Shown here: piece by piece, positions 33,763 to 43,740 of the stretch
Numbering within the stretch: the first letter of the stretch is position 1
How the letters are laid out: every line of letters starts with the position of its first letter
Source: Phocaeicola_A sp963652075
Lineage (GTDB): Bacteria; Bacteroidota; Bacteroidia; Bacteroidales; Bacteroidaceae
NCBI GenBank assembly: GCA_963652075.1
Contig: CAVJRQ010000009.1
Coordinates: 19,682 to 83,681, forward strand
Direction of reading: 5' to 3'
DNA length: 64,000 nt
Notes under the pieces: model-generated
What the model was told of the DNA's origin: nothing
Databases searched by the model: none
Seen by the model: only the letters and a program-made list of their open reading frames with translations
Program-made: the position numbers and the translations under genes

Positions 33763-34881
33763 TTATTTCGAGAACTGGAACTTAGGTTTCGTTTCTATCC
33801 ATTCCCTCAGAGGAACTTCATACTGTTTTGCAAAGCCTTCGCACTGCACGAGCCAACCTTCGTACAGGCTACTATGCTTTAGAATCTCGTTGTTATACTC
33901 TTCTATCATTGCGTACAGCTCTCTGGTGGGGTGTGAGAGTATCCCCTTTATGGTATCGGAATATTCCACTATCATGTTGAACACTTGCGCAACCGGGTGT
34001 GGAAGTCTTCTTCCGTCCACATGCGTAATGGATCCTCCCGCTGAATAGAGGTCGCGTATGTTGGGCATGACGACTTGGTTGTACGAGCAGAGCCATAGCG
34101 TCGTGTTGTTGTATTTTGTATGACTGGGCGCAGGATTCAACGCTTCAGGGAACAGTATCATGCATTGCGCCTGCAACTTTCGCCTTGTTTCTGTTTCAAG
34201 GGAATTCCAAATTACGATGTTGAATGAATGGGCTTTGTCCACGTTATCTGCCGTTATCCACCAAGGCATTTCCTTGCGCTTCGCCTTTTCCGCTATCTCC
34301 CGGTAGTATTTTCTGGCTAATGCAATGTTGTCATCTGACGTACGGAACTCATCATACGTAGTCCCCATCTTTGCGAAGATTGTTTCCTCCTTGTCTATCT
34401 GCATGTTTATCAGATACCGGGGCGAGTGGGTGACGGCGATGTCGTACAGAACGTCTTGATACGGTCGGCATTTGAATTGGGGAATCTCTCCGCCTAATTT
34501 GCCAAACGCCATATAGATATCCTCCACGTTTTCAACCCTTGTGGTCTCCACTATACTGCTGCCTGTTGATGTCCAATGGTCTTCTTTTGTCGATTTGACC
34601 TCCACTCCATAGTATTGTTCCGCGACGATGTCCGGAAACCGTTGTCCCGATACCAACTTCACCTCTGCCGCATCAAATGGAGAACCTTGACAAGCCATTC
34701 GGATTTTCTCCAAAACGCAGGTTTCCAATGACGATGCCGTAAGGCTTTTATATGCCAAAGGATTCCCGTGGGCTTCACTGTTGAGTATCTTTTCCGTTTG
34801 TCCCATCAAAGCGGTGAACGCTTCGTGTGCAAGCGCTATGTCCCGCTTCCGTATAGCAATAATGTTTTGTTTGTAATCCAT
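33763..34881 (-). CDS. Type II restriction endonuclease (PD-(D/E)XK type)
   Basis: A 372-residue protein encoded 2 bases after the cytosine methyltransferase. A PD-(D/E)XK nuclease core is visible at FPDIVAEQYYGVEVKSTK: Asp84, Glu94 and Lys96. N-terminal helices (1-60) precede it; the large C-terminal part is unrecognised and probably sets DNA specificity (IVIWNSLETETRRKLQAQC; LWLCSYNQVVMPNIRDLYSA). Position and nuclease core support restriction activity. The recognition sequence is unknown but should match that of the methyltransferase. Confidence 0.82.
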   Translation of the reverse strand: MDYKQNIIAIRKRDIALAHEAFTALMGQTEKILNSEAHGNPLAYKSLTASSLETCVLEKIRMACQGSPFDAAEVKLVSGQRFPDIVAEQYYGVEVKSTKEDHWTSTGSSIVETTRVENVEDIYMAFGKLGGEIPQFKCRPYQDVLYDIAVTHSPRYLINMQIDKEETIFAKMGTTYDEFRTSDDNIALARKYYREIAEKAKRKEMPWWITADNVDKAHSFNIVIWNSLETETRRKLQAQCMILFPEALNPAPSHTKYNNTTLWLCSYNQVVMPNIRDLYSAGGSITHVDGRRLPHPVAQVFNMIVEYSDTIKGILSHPTRELYAMIEEYNNEILKHSSLYEGWLVQCEGFAKQYEVPLREWIETKPKFQFSK

Positions 34882-34883
34882 CG

Positions 34884-36245
34884 TTATTCAAAATATAAAG
34901 GCCAAACTTCTTGAATCCTTCGTCCTATGTTGTAGGCCAACATAGGGGGTACTGCATTGCCGATTACCTTGTAAGCGCCGGATGGGCTAACGGCGTATTT
35001 ACTGCTATTCCCCTTATAGAACACAAACGGATAGTCGGGAGGAAAGGTTTGAATCAAGGCACATTCGCGGGGTGTCAACCTGCGCTCCTCCAATCCTTTG
35101 TTGAGTTCCTCCTGATTCTTTCCTCCATGTTCCCGTGACAAACGGCGATACTCGATATTTCCGTGATGCTCTGAGCGAATGGTCGGCCCTTGCCCGTCAT
35201 AGTCGATTTCCGTTTGACCTTGTCCATGAGCCAGATATTTCGCCTTTGAGAAGGTCATTTGAGCCAAATCCGATGAACATCCCGGTTCAGGCAGCCCGTG
35301 GAACACGTCACGACAGGTGACCGGGTCGGACAATTTACCATTGCGGCAGTTGTAATTGTGTGTAGGCTGTGGGTACGGGTTGAACTCGGATGGTATTTCT
35401 TTTCTCTCCAGTGCCTCTATGGCGTTCGGTGTCAGCGCAGATCTTTTGATGCCGATGAATATCACGCGTTCACGGGTTTCTGGAACTCCGTAGTTGGCGG
35501 CGTGGAGAATTTGTGGGTCAAGCACTATATAGTCGTTGCCGTGGGCGGACGAGAAATCCCGTTGGATGATATCCTTTACAGAACCTAAACTGACGAGTCC
35601 CTTCACGTTCTCGGCAATGAACATTTTCGGTTGCACGATGTCGATGACCTGCTTCATCCACATGTATAGCTTGCCGCGAGTCTCTTCCATGGGTTTATCA
35701 TCAGTCCGTTTCTCTCCGTCGTGCGTCACCATAGACTCGAATCCCTTCCTTTTCCCCGCTACACTAAAGTCTTGGCATGGGAAACCACCGGTCACGATAT
35801 CCACGTCATGAGGGAATACATCGTGTCCTTCCCGATGGAGCTTTACTAAGTTGACGACGCTTTCCAAGTGGTAGATATCCGGATTGACATTGAAACGTGA
35901 CATGTACCGCAGCCACGTAAGTTTGGCTTCTTCCAGAATGTCGCAGGCGAATACGGTGCGGAAGACGTTTCGTTGCAGCATCACCCACTCTTGGTTGACC
36001 TCGTGGTGTACGCATCCGGTGTCTGGTACGGATTTCCGATGACAGATGAATCCTCCTTCCAAACCGAGGTCCATCCCTCCGCATCCGGAAAAGAGCGACA
36101 ATACTCTCAGCGTGCCGGCTTCTTTCCGCTCAACATCCCCGTTGTTAAAAAACAGGTCGAACTGCGGTTCAGCCAACACGTCGGAATATTCTTGCTTCAC
36201 CACGTAAGGTTTACAGGTATGTTTTTCTTCTTTATTTTCGCTCAT
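34884..36245 (-). CDS. DNA (cytosine-5) methyltransferase
   Basis: Modification enzyme of the type II system, 453 residues. Motif I VLSLFSGCGGMDLGLEGG (about 48-65), motif IV VTGGFPCQDFSVAG with catalytic Cys157, motif VI AENVKG (211-216), motif VIII near LHAANYGVPETRERVIFIG, and motifs IX-X toward the end (RLTPRECALIQTFP; VIGNAVPPMLAYNIG). The target-recognition region between motifs VIII and IX is about 100 residues, so one specificity. Pairing with vsr implies that its product, 5-methylcytosine, is a mutation risk. Confidence 0.95.
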   Translation of the reverse strand: MSENKEEKHTCKPYVVKQEYSDVLAEPQFDLFFNNGDVERKEAGTLRVLSLFSGCGGMDLGLEGGFICHRKSVPDTGCVHHEVNQEWVMLQRNVFRTVFACDILEEAKLTWLRYMSRFNVNPDIYHLESVVNLVKLHREGHDVFPHDVDIVTGGFPCQDFSVAGKRKGFESMVTHDGEKRTDDKPMEETRGKLYMWMKQVIDIVQPKMFIAENVKGLVSLGSVKDIIQRDFSSAHGNDYIVLDPQILHAANYGVPETRERVIFIGIKRSALTPNAIEALERKEIPSEFNPYPQPTHNYNCRNGKLSDPVTCRDVFHGLPEPGCSSDLAQMTFSKAKYLAHGQGQTEIDYDGQGPTIRSEHHGNIEYRRLSREHGGKNQEELNKGLEERRLTPRECALIQTFPPDYPFVFYKGNSSKYAVSPSGAYKVIGNAVPPMLAYNIGRRIQEVWPLYFE

Positions 36246-36273
36246 TTGATAACATCAGTTCTTCGTTGAAAGG

Positions 36274-36281
36274 CAAAGGTA
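36274..36281 (-). promoter_or_regulatory. -7 box of the restriction-modification operon
   Basis: TACCTTTG on the minus strand (complement of 36274-36281), 28 bases before the dcm ATG. A weak TTG lies about 22 bp upstream. The rest of 36246-36525 shows only the cysS leader. Confidence 0.6.
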
Positions 36282-36425
36282 CGACTTTCTTTCTTATTTC
36301 CGCCAATCCGCCTCTGTTTTATGTTCATCTCTCTATCTTGCCTTGTTTCATGACGAATTATCTGCCAAATGAAGGTTGACCGCTACATTTTTCGATTTCC
36401 ATGCACGGAATACGGGGAATTGGCG

Positions 36426-36433
36426 TAACTTTG
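36426..36433 (+). promoter_or_regulatory. -7 box of cysS
   Basis: TAACTTTG at 36426-36433, followed by a leader of about 85 bases that is GC-rich and could fold (CTCCCCC near 36436 with GGGTGGGGAG near 36466). No good -33 box. Confidence 0.5.
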
Positions 36434-36525
36434 CAACTCCCCCGTCAGAGAATCGGCCCGAATAGGGTGGGGAGACAGGACGGGACGAAGAGAAGAGATA
36501 TACCAATCGCTAAAAGTTAGAGTAT

Positions 36526-38001
36526 ATGGAACAACAATTAGTCATTTACAATACATTGACCCGCACGAAGGAGGCCTTCAGGCCGTTGCATGCTCCTAAT
36601 GTGGGCATGTATGTCTGTGGACCTACGGTGTACGGTGATGCCCACCTGGGTCATACGCGTCCGGCCATCACCTTCGACCTGCTCTTCAGGTACCTCAAGC
36701 ACCTGGGATACAAGGTTCGTTATGTGCGCAACATCACCGATGTGGGTCACTTGGAACACGATGCCGACGAGGGTGAGGACAAGATTGGCAAGAAAGCGCG
36801 CCTGGAGCAACTGGAACCCATGGAGGTGGTGCAGTACTATCTGAACCGCTACCACAAGGCGATGGAGGCTCTCAACGTCCTGCCGCCCAGCATCGAGCCG
36901 CACGCCTCCGGTCACATCATCGAGCAGATTCAGTTGGTGAAGGAGATTCTGGACAACGGGTACGCCTACGTGAGTGAAGGTTCCGTCTATTTCGACGTGG
37001 TGAAGTACAACAAAGACCACCACTACGGCAAACTCTCAGGACGCAATCTGGAAGATGTGCTCAATACCACCCGTGAACTGGATGGTCAGCAGGAGAAACA
37101 CAACCCTGCGGACTTCGCCTTGTGGAAGAAGGCGCAACCCGAGCATATCATGCGTTGGCCCAGTCCCTGGAGCGACGGCTTCCCCGGATGGCATTGCGAA
37201 TGTACCGCCATGGGGCGTAAATACCTGGGTTCGCATTTCGACATCCACGGAGGTGGCATCGACCTTGTGTTTCCCCACCACGAGTGCGAGATAGCGCAAA
37301 GCGTGGCTTCGCAAGGCGACGATATGGTGCACTATTGGATGCACAACAACATGATTACCATCAACGGAACCAAGATGGGAAAGAGCTTGGGCAACTTCAT
37401 CACGCTGGACCAGTTCTTTACTGGCAACCACCCGTTGTTGACGCAAGCCTACAGTCCGATGACGATACGTTTCTTCATCTTGCAGGCGCACTACCGCAGT
37501 ACGGTGGACTTCAGCAACGAGGCTCTGCAAGCTGCCCAGAAGGGTTTTGAACGCTTGGCTGATGCCGTGGCCAACTTGGAACGTATCGAACCGGCTGCTG
37601 TGTCTACCGTGGAGGTGAAGGACTTGCGCCAGAAATGTTACGACGCGATGAACGACGACCTCAACACGCCTATCGTGATTGCCCACCTGTTTGACGCTTG
37701 CCGCGCTATCAACACGCTCATCGACAAGAAAGCGGCCATCAGCGCTGAAGACTTGAAGGAACTGAAGGAGGTGTTCCACCTCTTTGTCTTCGACATTCTG
37801 GGTCTGAAGACTGAACGTGAGGCGGATGCCGCCCGTGAAGAGGCCTTTGGCAAGGCTGTGGATATGTTGTTGGAGCAACGTACCATCGCCAAGGCCAACA
37901 AGGACTGGGCGACGAGCGACAAGATTCGCAACGAGCTGACCGCTCTCGGATTTGAAATCAAAGACACCAAAGAGGGTGCCGTTTGGCGACTCAACAAGTA
38001 A
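36526..38001 (+). CDS. cysS: Cysteinyl-tRNA synthetase
   Basis: Charges tRNA-Cys. It has 491 residues. Zinc-binding Cys31 and the HIGH-type motif YGDAHLGH (HLGH at 40-43), then WPSPWSDGFPGWHCECTAMG and HHECEIAQS for the zinc site, and KMGKSLGNF as the KMSKS motif. The C-terminal anticodon domain ends in DTKEGAVWRLNK. A strong terminator follows (38054-38089). Confidence 0.97.
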   Translation: MEQQLVIYNTLTRTKEAFRPLHAPNVGMYVCGPTVYGDAHLGHTRPAITFDLLFRYLKHLGYKVRYVRNITDVGHLEHDADEGEDKIGKKARLEQLEPMEVVQYYLNRYHKAMEALNVLPPSIEPHASGHIIEQIQLVKEILDNGYAYVSEGSVYFDVVKYNKDHHYGKLSGRNLEDVLNTTRELDGQQEKHNPADFALWKKAQPEHIMRWPSPWSDGFPGWHCECTAMGRKYLGSHFDIHGGGIDLVFPHHECEIAQSVASQGDDMVHYWMHNNMITINGTKMGKSLGNFITLDQFFTGNHPLLTQAYSPMTIRFFILQAHYRSTVDFSNEALQAAQKGFERLADAVANLERIEPAAVSTVEVKDLRQKCYDAMNDDLNTPIVIAHLFDACRAINTLIDKKAAISAEDLKELKEVFHLFVFDILGLKTEREADAAREEAFGKAVDMLLEQRTIAKANKDWATSDKIRNELTALGFEIKDTKEGAVWRLNK

Positions 38002-38053
38002 GTCCGCCGATGATAGACGATTGTCCAAGGATTTGCGTGGCTTGACAGTGAAA

Positions 38054-38089
38054 AATAAAATCCGATGAGGCATCTTGTCGGATTTTATT
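38054..38089 (+). terminator. Terminator of cysS
   Basis: Perfect 12-bp stem AATAAAATCCGA (38054-38065) / TCGGATTTTATT (38078-38089), A-rich on the left and T-rich on the right, so it could act in both directions. Confidence 0.85.
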
Positions 38090-38233
38090 CGTAACTTGGC
38101 GGCGTGAAACCAAGAACACGGAAGCATGCTCGAGATTGTAAACAGATATCCGGTAGGAATACAGACCTTCGAGAACATTCGGGATTATCCGTGAAGAATA
38201 AACAACCCTGAACAGAAAGACAAACCCAATATC

Positions 38234-40648
38234 ATGAGAAAGACATTTATACTACTGTTATGCTTGATGCAGATGGTCTGCGCACATGCCCAAGACGCAA
38301 GTGGCGGACGAATGACCCAACTCTTTAACTTCGGGTGGAAATTCCACCTGGGTGACGTGAAGGAGGCACAGGCCGTGAACTATGACGATGCCTCCTGGCG
38401 TACGCTTGATTTGCCGCATGACTTCCAGATGGAGCAACCTTGGGAGGAGAGTGCCGGCGGTGCCCGTGGTTTCAAAGCCATGGAGACGGGCTGGTACCGC
38501 AAGTTGTTCTTGGCCGATGAGGCTTGGAAGAATCATCGGGTGTTGTTAGACTTCGAAGGCGTCATGTACGTGAGTGACGTGTGGGTCAACGGCACCTTGG
38601 TAGGCAGCAACGAATATGGATACAATGGCTACGAAGTGGACATCACGAAACTTCTCTGCTATGACAAGGAAAACATTGTGGCGGTGCGAGCCAATACCGG
38701 ACCGAAGGGTGGGTCGCGCTGGTACACCGGTGGCGGCATCTTCCGCGATGTCCATTTGGTGGTGAAGAACCCCGTGGCTGTTGCCCGGCATGGGCTGTAT
38801 GTCACCACGCCAAAGATTACCGATACGACTGCCGATGTGCAGGTGCAGGTGGAATTGGAAGGTCTGCGCGGCAAATCCCTTGACGTGGACATCCTCGCCA
38901 AGATATATGCCCCCGACGGGCAGTTGGTGGCAGAGAGCCAAACGAAAGCTCCCTTGCGGAACAAACTGTTGCACCCGGAGGTAAAGCTCCCTCTCGTCAC
39001 TGTTGACGCTCCCCAATTATGGTCTTGCGAGAGTCCAAACCTCTATCGTGTGGAAGTGACGTTGGCGCAAGACGGCAAGACGGTGGACCGTGTGGAGGAT
39101 AACTTCGGTATCCGCACGATAGAATTCTCGCCCGAGTTCGGATTCAAGCTGAACGGGAAAAAGCTGTTCTTGAAAGGCATCTCCAACCACCACGACTTAG
39201 GTGCGGTGGGCGTGGCGGCTTTCGATGCAGCCATCGAACGACAATTCAAACAGATGAAACAATTCGGATATAACCATATCCGTTGTTCACACAACCCCTA
39301 CTCCATAGGCTTCCTGAAACTTGCCGATAAATACGGCATCCTGGTGGTGGACGAACTCATTGACAAATGGAGCGACAAAAGCTATTGGGGAGGCCGCAAA
39401 CCCTTCACCTCCCTTTGGCATCAGCTGATACCGGAATGGGTGAAGCGCGACCGCAACCATCCCTGTGTGATACTTTGGAGTTTGGGCAACGAACTGCAGA
39501 TGCGTGAAGATCTGGCGGGATTCCAGACCGGTGACTGGGGTGTGACGACCTACCGCATCTTCGATGCACTGGTGAAACGCTATGACGATACCCGCAAGAC
39601 CACCGTCGCCATGTTCCCAGCCCGTAGAGGAGCTCTCGGCAAGAACGACCCGGACTTCAACACGAAGGTATTCGCACCCGAACTGGCTACCGTAACGGAA
39701 GTCTCCAGTTTCAACTATCGCTATCTCAACTATCAGGACTACCTGAAGCACGACCCACACATGACCGTCTACCAAAGTGAGGCTACCTCCAACGAACTGT
39801 TGGCGCCATTCTTCGGCATGGACCACGAGAAGATGGTGGGTCTGGCCTACTGGGGTGCTATCGAGTACTGGGGCGAATCCAATGGCTGGCCCAAGAAAGG
39901 ATGGAACTTCTCCTTCTTCAGCCACACCCTGGAACCCTATCCGCAAGCCTACCTTATCAAGAGCGGGTTCAGCGATGAACCTTTGGTGCGCATCGGCGTG
40001 GAGGACACCGGGAACAAGAGCATCGAATGGAATGACGTGATGGTAGGTGGCACGTCCCTCTCGTCGCACTGGAACCGCGAGGAGGGCAGTAACCAAAACC
40101 TCTATACCTACACCAATGCCGATGAGGTGGAACTCATGGTGAACGGCAAGAGTATGGGAGTGAAGCAAAACGACCGTAGCGACATCAAGACCCGTAACAT
40201 CATCTATTGGAAGGACATCCCCTATGGCAAGGGCGGAACAGTGACCGCCATTGCCCGCACGAACGGTAAGGAGGTGGCCCGTCACACCCTGCAGACAACC
40301 GGAAAGGCCGTACGCCTGAAAGCCGTTGTGGAGGACGATGGAGATTTCCGTGCCGATGGTATGGACTTGCAATACATCCGTGTTTACGCCGTAGACAGTA
40401 AAGGACGTACCGTACCCGTGTCGGGTGAGGAGGTGACTTTCGAGGTAGAAGGTGAAGCTAACCTGATAGCCGTGGACAATGGCGACCACTACACGGACGA
40501 ACTCTTCAACGTTGACCACAAGAAGCTGCACAAGGGTTTTGTGATGGCTATCCTGCGCTCGACCACCAAGGCTGGAAAGGTAAACGTGAAGGTAACCGCA
40601 GAGAAGCTGAGAGGTCTCAACCTGAAATTGCAGAGCCAAGGCGAATAA
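38234..40648 (+). CDS. Glycoside hydrolase family 2 (beta-galactosidase-like), exported
   Basis: Exported GH2 enzyme of 804 residues; signal peptide to about CAHAQ. Domains: N-terminal jelly-roll (about 30-190; TGWYRKLFLADEAWKNHRVL; VYVSDVWVNGT-like), Ig-like (about 195-300), TIM barrel (about 305-600), DUF4982-type and C-terminal Ig-like domains. The acid/base is Glu420 in ILWSLGNELQM; the nucleophile is Glu516 in VYQSEATSNE. GH2 covers beta-galactosidase, beta-glucuronidase and beta-mannosidase; the DUF4982 architecture favours beta-galactosidase-like activity on plant glycans. It lies 42 bases ahead of the DUF4450 gene, one operon. Confidence 0.92.
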   Translation: MRKTFILLLCLMQMVCAHAQDASGGRMTQLFNFGWKFHLGDVKEAQAVNYDDASWRTLDLPHDFQMEQPWEESAGGARGFKAMETGWYRKLFLADEAWKNHRVLLDFEGVMYVSDVWVNGTLVGSNEYGYNGYEVDITKLLCYDKENIVAVRANTGPKGGSRWYTGGGIFRDVHLVVKNPVAVARHGLYVTTPKITDTTADVQVQVELEGLRGKSLDVDILAKIYAPDGQLVAESQTKAPLRNKLLHPEVKLPLVTVDAPQLWSCESPNLYRVEVTLAQDGKTVDRVEDNFGIRTIEFSPEFGFKLNGKKLFLKGISNHHDLGAVGVAAFDAAIERQFKQMKQFGYNHIRCSHNPYSIGFLKLADKYGILVVDELIDKWSDKSYWGGRKPFTSLWHQLIPEWVKRDRNHPCVILWSLGNELQMREDLAGFQTGDWGVTTYRIFDALVKRYDDTRKTTVAMFPARRGALGKNDPDFNTKVFAPELATVTEVSSFNYRYLNYQDYLKHDPHMTVYQSEATSNELLAPFFGMDHEKMVGLAYWGAIEYWGESNGWPKKGWNFSFFSHTLEPYPQAYLIKSGFSDEPLVRIGVEDTGNKSIEWNDVMVGGTSLSSHWNREEGSNQNLYTYTNADEVELMVNGKSMGVKQNDRSDIKTRNIIYWKDIPYGKGGTVTAIARTNGKEVARHTLQTTGKAVRLKAVVEDDGDFRADGMDLQYIRVYAVDSKGRTVPVSGEEVTFEVEGEANLIAVDNGDHYTDELFNVDHKKLHKGFVMAILRSTTKAGKVNVKVTAEKLRGLNLKLQSQGE

Positions 40649-40690
40649 GAAAAACAAATACATTATCAACGAGAATAATAAATTAGATAC

Positions 40691-43615
40691 ATGAAGAAAC
40701 TCATATCAATCTGCGCACTGTTGGCGATGGGGGCTACCTCCCTACAGGCGCAAGCGATACCCGAACGAAAAGCCAATTACCTGCCGGATGGACGCGCTTT
40801 TGTCTGCGTCAACGGCAACAACCGATACACACGCGCCTTGTATGGCAGCTATGCCGACTACCGTATAGAGACGAGCGACAGACCCGTCTTTGCGCTCTAC
40901 CGAAAGGTGAATAACAAGAACATCCGTTTCCGGGTCTCTTACAAAGGGGAAACCTTCCAGCTCGATTCTGTCGCCTATTGCGAGGCTCGCTATGAGGCGG
41001 GTCGCCGCGACTACCTTCTGCGTGACAAACGATGGGGCAATGGTGAGTTGCGCCTCTCCGTATTGGCCTATCATGACACGGAAGGAGCCATATGGAAGTT
41101 CAGCACATCGGGATTCTCCGCTCCCTTGCAGCTGCAAGGACTTATCTGCGAGACAACAACCAGCAAGTTCGTTCGTTATGGCGACATCGGAAAGATGGAG
41201 AAGCCGGGAGGCTTTGAAGCTCCACAAGACCCGAAGACACTGTGCGTCACGGATGGTCGGATAGACGCTGACGGCGACTTCTACGTGTCGCTGGACGGGG
41301 ACACCCTGACCATGAGCCGCGACTATGCCGACAATTATGCACGGGCGGAGCAAGACCGACAACAACTGGCCTCGATGGTGACGTTTGATACCCCAGACCC
41401 CTTCATGAATACCATAGGCGGCACGATGGTGATGGCTGCCGACGGAGCTTGGAGCGGACAGGTGTGGCTTCATGGCGCAGTGGGTTGGCGCATGCCGTTG
41501 CCTGGTTGGCGTGCCGCCTATATGGGCGATTTCCTGGGTATGCCAGACCGTCAGCGCAGCCACTTCACGGCCTATGCCAAGAGCCAGGTAACCGATGTCC
41601 CCGTGACAGAACCTCACCTGATGGATGCCGAGCACAACCTTTCGCGCGGAGCCTATAAATGGGGCACACCCATGTACAGCAACGGATACATCTGTCGCAA
41701 CCCCGAGCGCAACAACCAGTTCCACCACTACGATATGAACCTTGTCTACATAGACGAACTGCTGTGGCACTTCTCCTTTGATGCCGACACCGTCTATATG
41801 CGTCAGATGTGGCCCGTCATCAAGAGCCATTTGGAGTGGGAGAAACGTACCTGGGACCCCGACAACGACGGACTGTACGACGCTTATTGCTGCATTTGGG
41901 CAAGTGATGCCTTGCAGTATCACAGTGGAGCCGGCACCCATTCGTCCGCATACAACTATCGGGGAAATCTGTTGGCTGCACGCATTGCCGAGCTGATTGG
42001 CGAAGACCCGAAACCCTATAAAGAAGAGGCCGATCGGATACTGAAAGCCATGAACGAACGTCTGTGGCTGCCCGAGGGACATTGGGCGGAATACCAAGAC
42101 TTCATGGGACTGAAACGTCAGCACAAGAGTGCCGCCCTGTGGAGCGTCTACACACCCGTCGATTGCGGGTCGTGTACACCCGAACAGGCCTACAGCGCCA
42201 CACGCTATGTGGATGCCTGCATACCGCATATTCCTTTCCGCTACGATGGAAAGGAGTACGCTACGGTGGCCACTACCAACTGGGCTCCTTATGAATGGAG
42301 CTTGAACAACGTCGCCATGGCAGAGGTGATGCACACCATCCTGGCATATTATAAGGCGGGACGACCCAATGCCGCCTACCGCTTGCTGAAGAGCAACATC
42401 CTTGACTTTATGTACTTGGGCTCCAGCCCCGGTAACTTCGGACAAATCTCTCAGCTGGACTGTACGATAGGTGAGGCTTACCGTGATTTCTCCGATGTGA
42501 CAGGCATCTCTTCGCGCACGTTGATAGAAGGTCTCTATGGCATAACACCCGATGCCCTCTATGGCCGTTGCGTCATTCGTCCCGGATTCCCGGCGGAGTG
42601 GGAGAGTGCTTCGGTGCACACCCCGTACCTCGATTACACTTTCAAACGCGAAAACGGAAAGGAAATCTATACCGTTAAGCAGAACTTCAAGCGACCGTTG
42701 CAAATCGTTATCCGTCAGAACACGGGTAACGGGCAATATGTGGAGACCGTTTGCAGCAGTGACAAGGAACAACGTATCGTGCTGGATTGCACGGGTTACG
42801 TAGAGCCCTTGGAGGCTGCACCGCAGTCGCCCCAACCGGCGGAAGGCGTGGCTTTTGACGCAGTGAACGCGAAAGCCTGCCGTGTGGTGGATATGGATGC
42901 GCACTTCAACGCGAACGTGACGGACATCTTCACCAACAAATACCTCTCGCCCCGTTCGCCCTACACCACACTCTGCTTGCCCACGCAAGGCATCGGCGAC
43001 TGGTGCTCCACCAAACGTACGGCGAAGATTGACGACAGCGGTTTGCGACAACAGGCGCAGGGCGGTGTGTTCACTGCGGCAGGTGTTCCGTTCCGCACGC
43101 CACAGACTGGTAAGAACATTGCCTATACCAGCCTTTGGGACAACTATCCGGACAGCATCACCATCCCTCTGAAAGGCAAGGGAAGTCATGCCTATCTGAT
43201 GATGGCGGGCAGCACGAACACGATGCAGAGCCGCTTCGAGAACGGGGTGATACGCATAGCCTACACGGACGGCAGCAGCGAGACGCTCTCTTTGCGGAAT
43301 CCTGAGAACTGGTGTCCCATTGAACAGGACTACGACGATGCGCCAGCGTTCGCGCTCTCTTATCCGCGTCCCTATCGTGTAGGACTCCTGACGGGTAAGG
43401 TAAGCCGCACGCTTGCCTTGGATTTGGGTGCGGAGCGTCAGGCCAAAGCAGCGGATATTCCCGAGGGTAAAGTTCCTTCGTTGCAGATAAAGGGAGGAGC
43501 GGCTCAGCTGATTGACATTCCGCTGAACCCGAAGAAGAAACTGAGCAGTCTTACCCTACGCTCTACCGCCAACGACGTGGTGATTGGACTGATGAGTGTC
43601 ACCATCCAAAAGTAG
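40691..43615 (+). CDS. DUF4450-type exported protein with (alpha/alpha)6-barrel
   Basis: A 974-residue exported protein (signal peptide to about SLQAQ). The N-terminal 250 residues are beta-rich (RAFVCVNGNNRYTRALYGSY). Residues about 280-650 look like a six-hairpin glycosidase barrel (LIWASDALQYHSG-like CCIWASDALQYHSGAGTHSS; WDPDNDGLYDAYC with an acidic cluster; YATVATTNWAPYEWSLNNVA). The C-terminal 300 residues are beta-sandwich. It resembles the DUF4450 family found with Bacteroides pectin and arabinogalactan enzymes. Substrate not assigned. The barrel and its acidic residues suggest a glycoside hydrolase acting with the GH2 enzyme. Confidence 0.75.
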   Translation: MKKLISICALLAMGATSLQAQAIPERKANYLPDGRAFVCVNGNNRYTRALYGSYADYRIETSDRPVFALYRKVNNKNIRFRVSYKGETFQLDSVAYCEARYEAGRRDYLLRDKRWGNGELRLSVLAYHDTEGAIWKFSTSGFSAPLQLQGLICETTTSKFVRYGDIGKMEKPGGFEAPQDPKTLCVTDGRIDADGDFYVSLDGDTLTMSRDYADNYARAEQDRQQLASMVTFDTPDPFMNTIGGTMVMAADGAWSGQVWLHGAVGWRMPLPGWRAAYMGDFLGMPDRQRSHFTAYAKSQVTDVPVTEPHLMDAEHNLSRGAYKWGTPMYSNGYICRNPERNNQFHHYDMNLVYIDELLWHFSFDADTVYMRQMWPVIKSHLEWEKRTWDPDNDGLYDAYCCIWASDALQYHSGAGTHSSAYNYRGNLLAARIAELIGEDPKPYKEEADRILKAMNERLWLPEGHWAEYQDFMGLKRQHKSAALWSVYTPVDCGSCTPEQAYSATRYVDACIPHIPFRYDGKEYATVATTNWAPYEWSLNNVAMAEVMHTILAYYKAGRPNAAYRLLKSNILDFMYLGSSPGNFGQISQLDCTIGEAYRDFSDVTGISSRTLIEGLYGITPDALYGRCVIRPGFPAEWESASVHTPYLDYTFKRENGKEIYTVKQNFKRPLQIVIRQNTGNGQYVETVCSSDKEQRIVLDCTGYVEPLEAAPQSPQPAEGVAFDAVNAKACRVVDMDAHFNANVTDIFTNKYLSPRSPYTTLCLPTQGIGDWCSTKRTAKIDDSGLRQQAQGGVFTAAGVPFRTPQTGKNIAYTSLWDNYPDSITIPLKGKGSHAYLMMAGSTNTMQSRFENGVIRIAYTDGSSETLSLRNPENWCPIEQDYDDAPAFALSYPRPYRVGLLTGKVSRTLALDLGAERQAKAADIPEGKVPSLQIKGGAAQLIDIPLNPKKKLSSLTLRSTANDVVIGLMSVTIQK

Positions 43616-43662
43616 GGCTTGTGTCGGTGGCTTGAAAGAAAACATTAAATATATCAAAAAGA

Positions 43663-43693
43663 TTGCACTTCATATCTAAAAGATATACCTTTG
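43663..43693 (+). promoter_or_regulatory. Promoter of the kduI-kduD operon
   Basis: TTG (43663-43665), 20 bases, TACCTTTG (43686-43693), then a 47-base leader to kduI. A fully consensus promoter, so kduI is not only read from the upstream glycosidase genes. Confidence 0.8.
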
Positions 43694-43740
43694 TGACTTG
43701 TAAGAACACAAACAATTAACTTTAATATTGAACTCAGATT

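Noticed and set aside
36434..36525. T-box or other aminoacyl-tRNA-sensing leader for cysS
   Set aside because: The leader is short, with no T-box consensus. Folding potential alone is not enough.
39287..40669. 460-codon open frame antisense to the GH2 gene
   Set aside because: Shadow frame. The GH2 catalytic motifs and domain order are clear on the other strand.
40742..43189. 815-codon open frame antisense to the DUF4450 gene
   Set aside because: Composition is that of a complementary-frame shadow of a GC-rich gene: many His, Arg, Val and Gln, with no recognisable domain. The plus-strand gene has a signal peptide and family motifs.
40691..43615. Assigning the DUF4450 protein to a specific CAZy family
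   Set aside because: The six-hairpin barrel is suggested by motifs, but I cannot confirm a family number or substrate from sequence reading.
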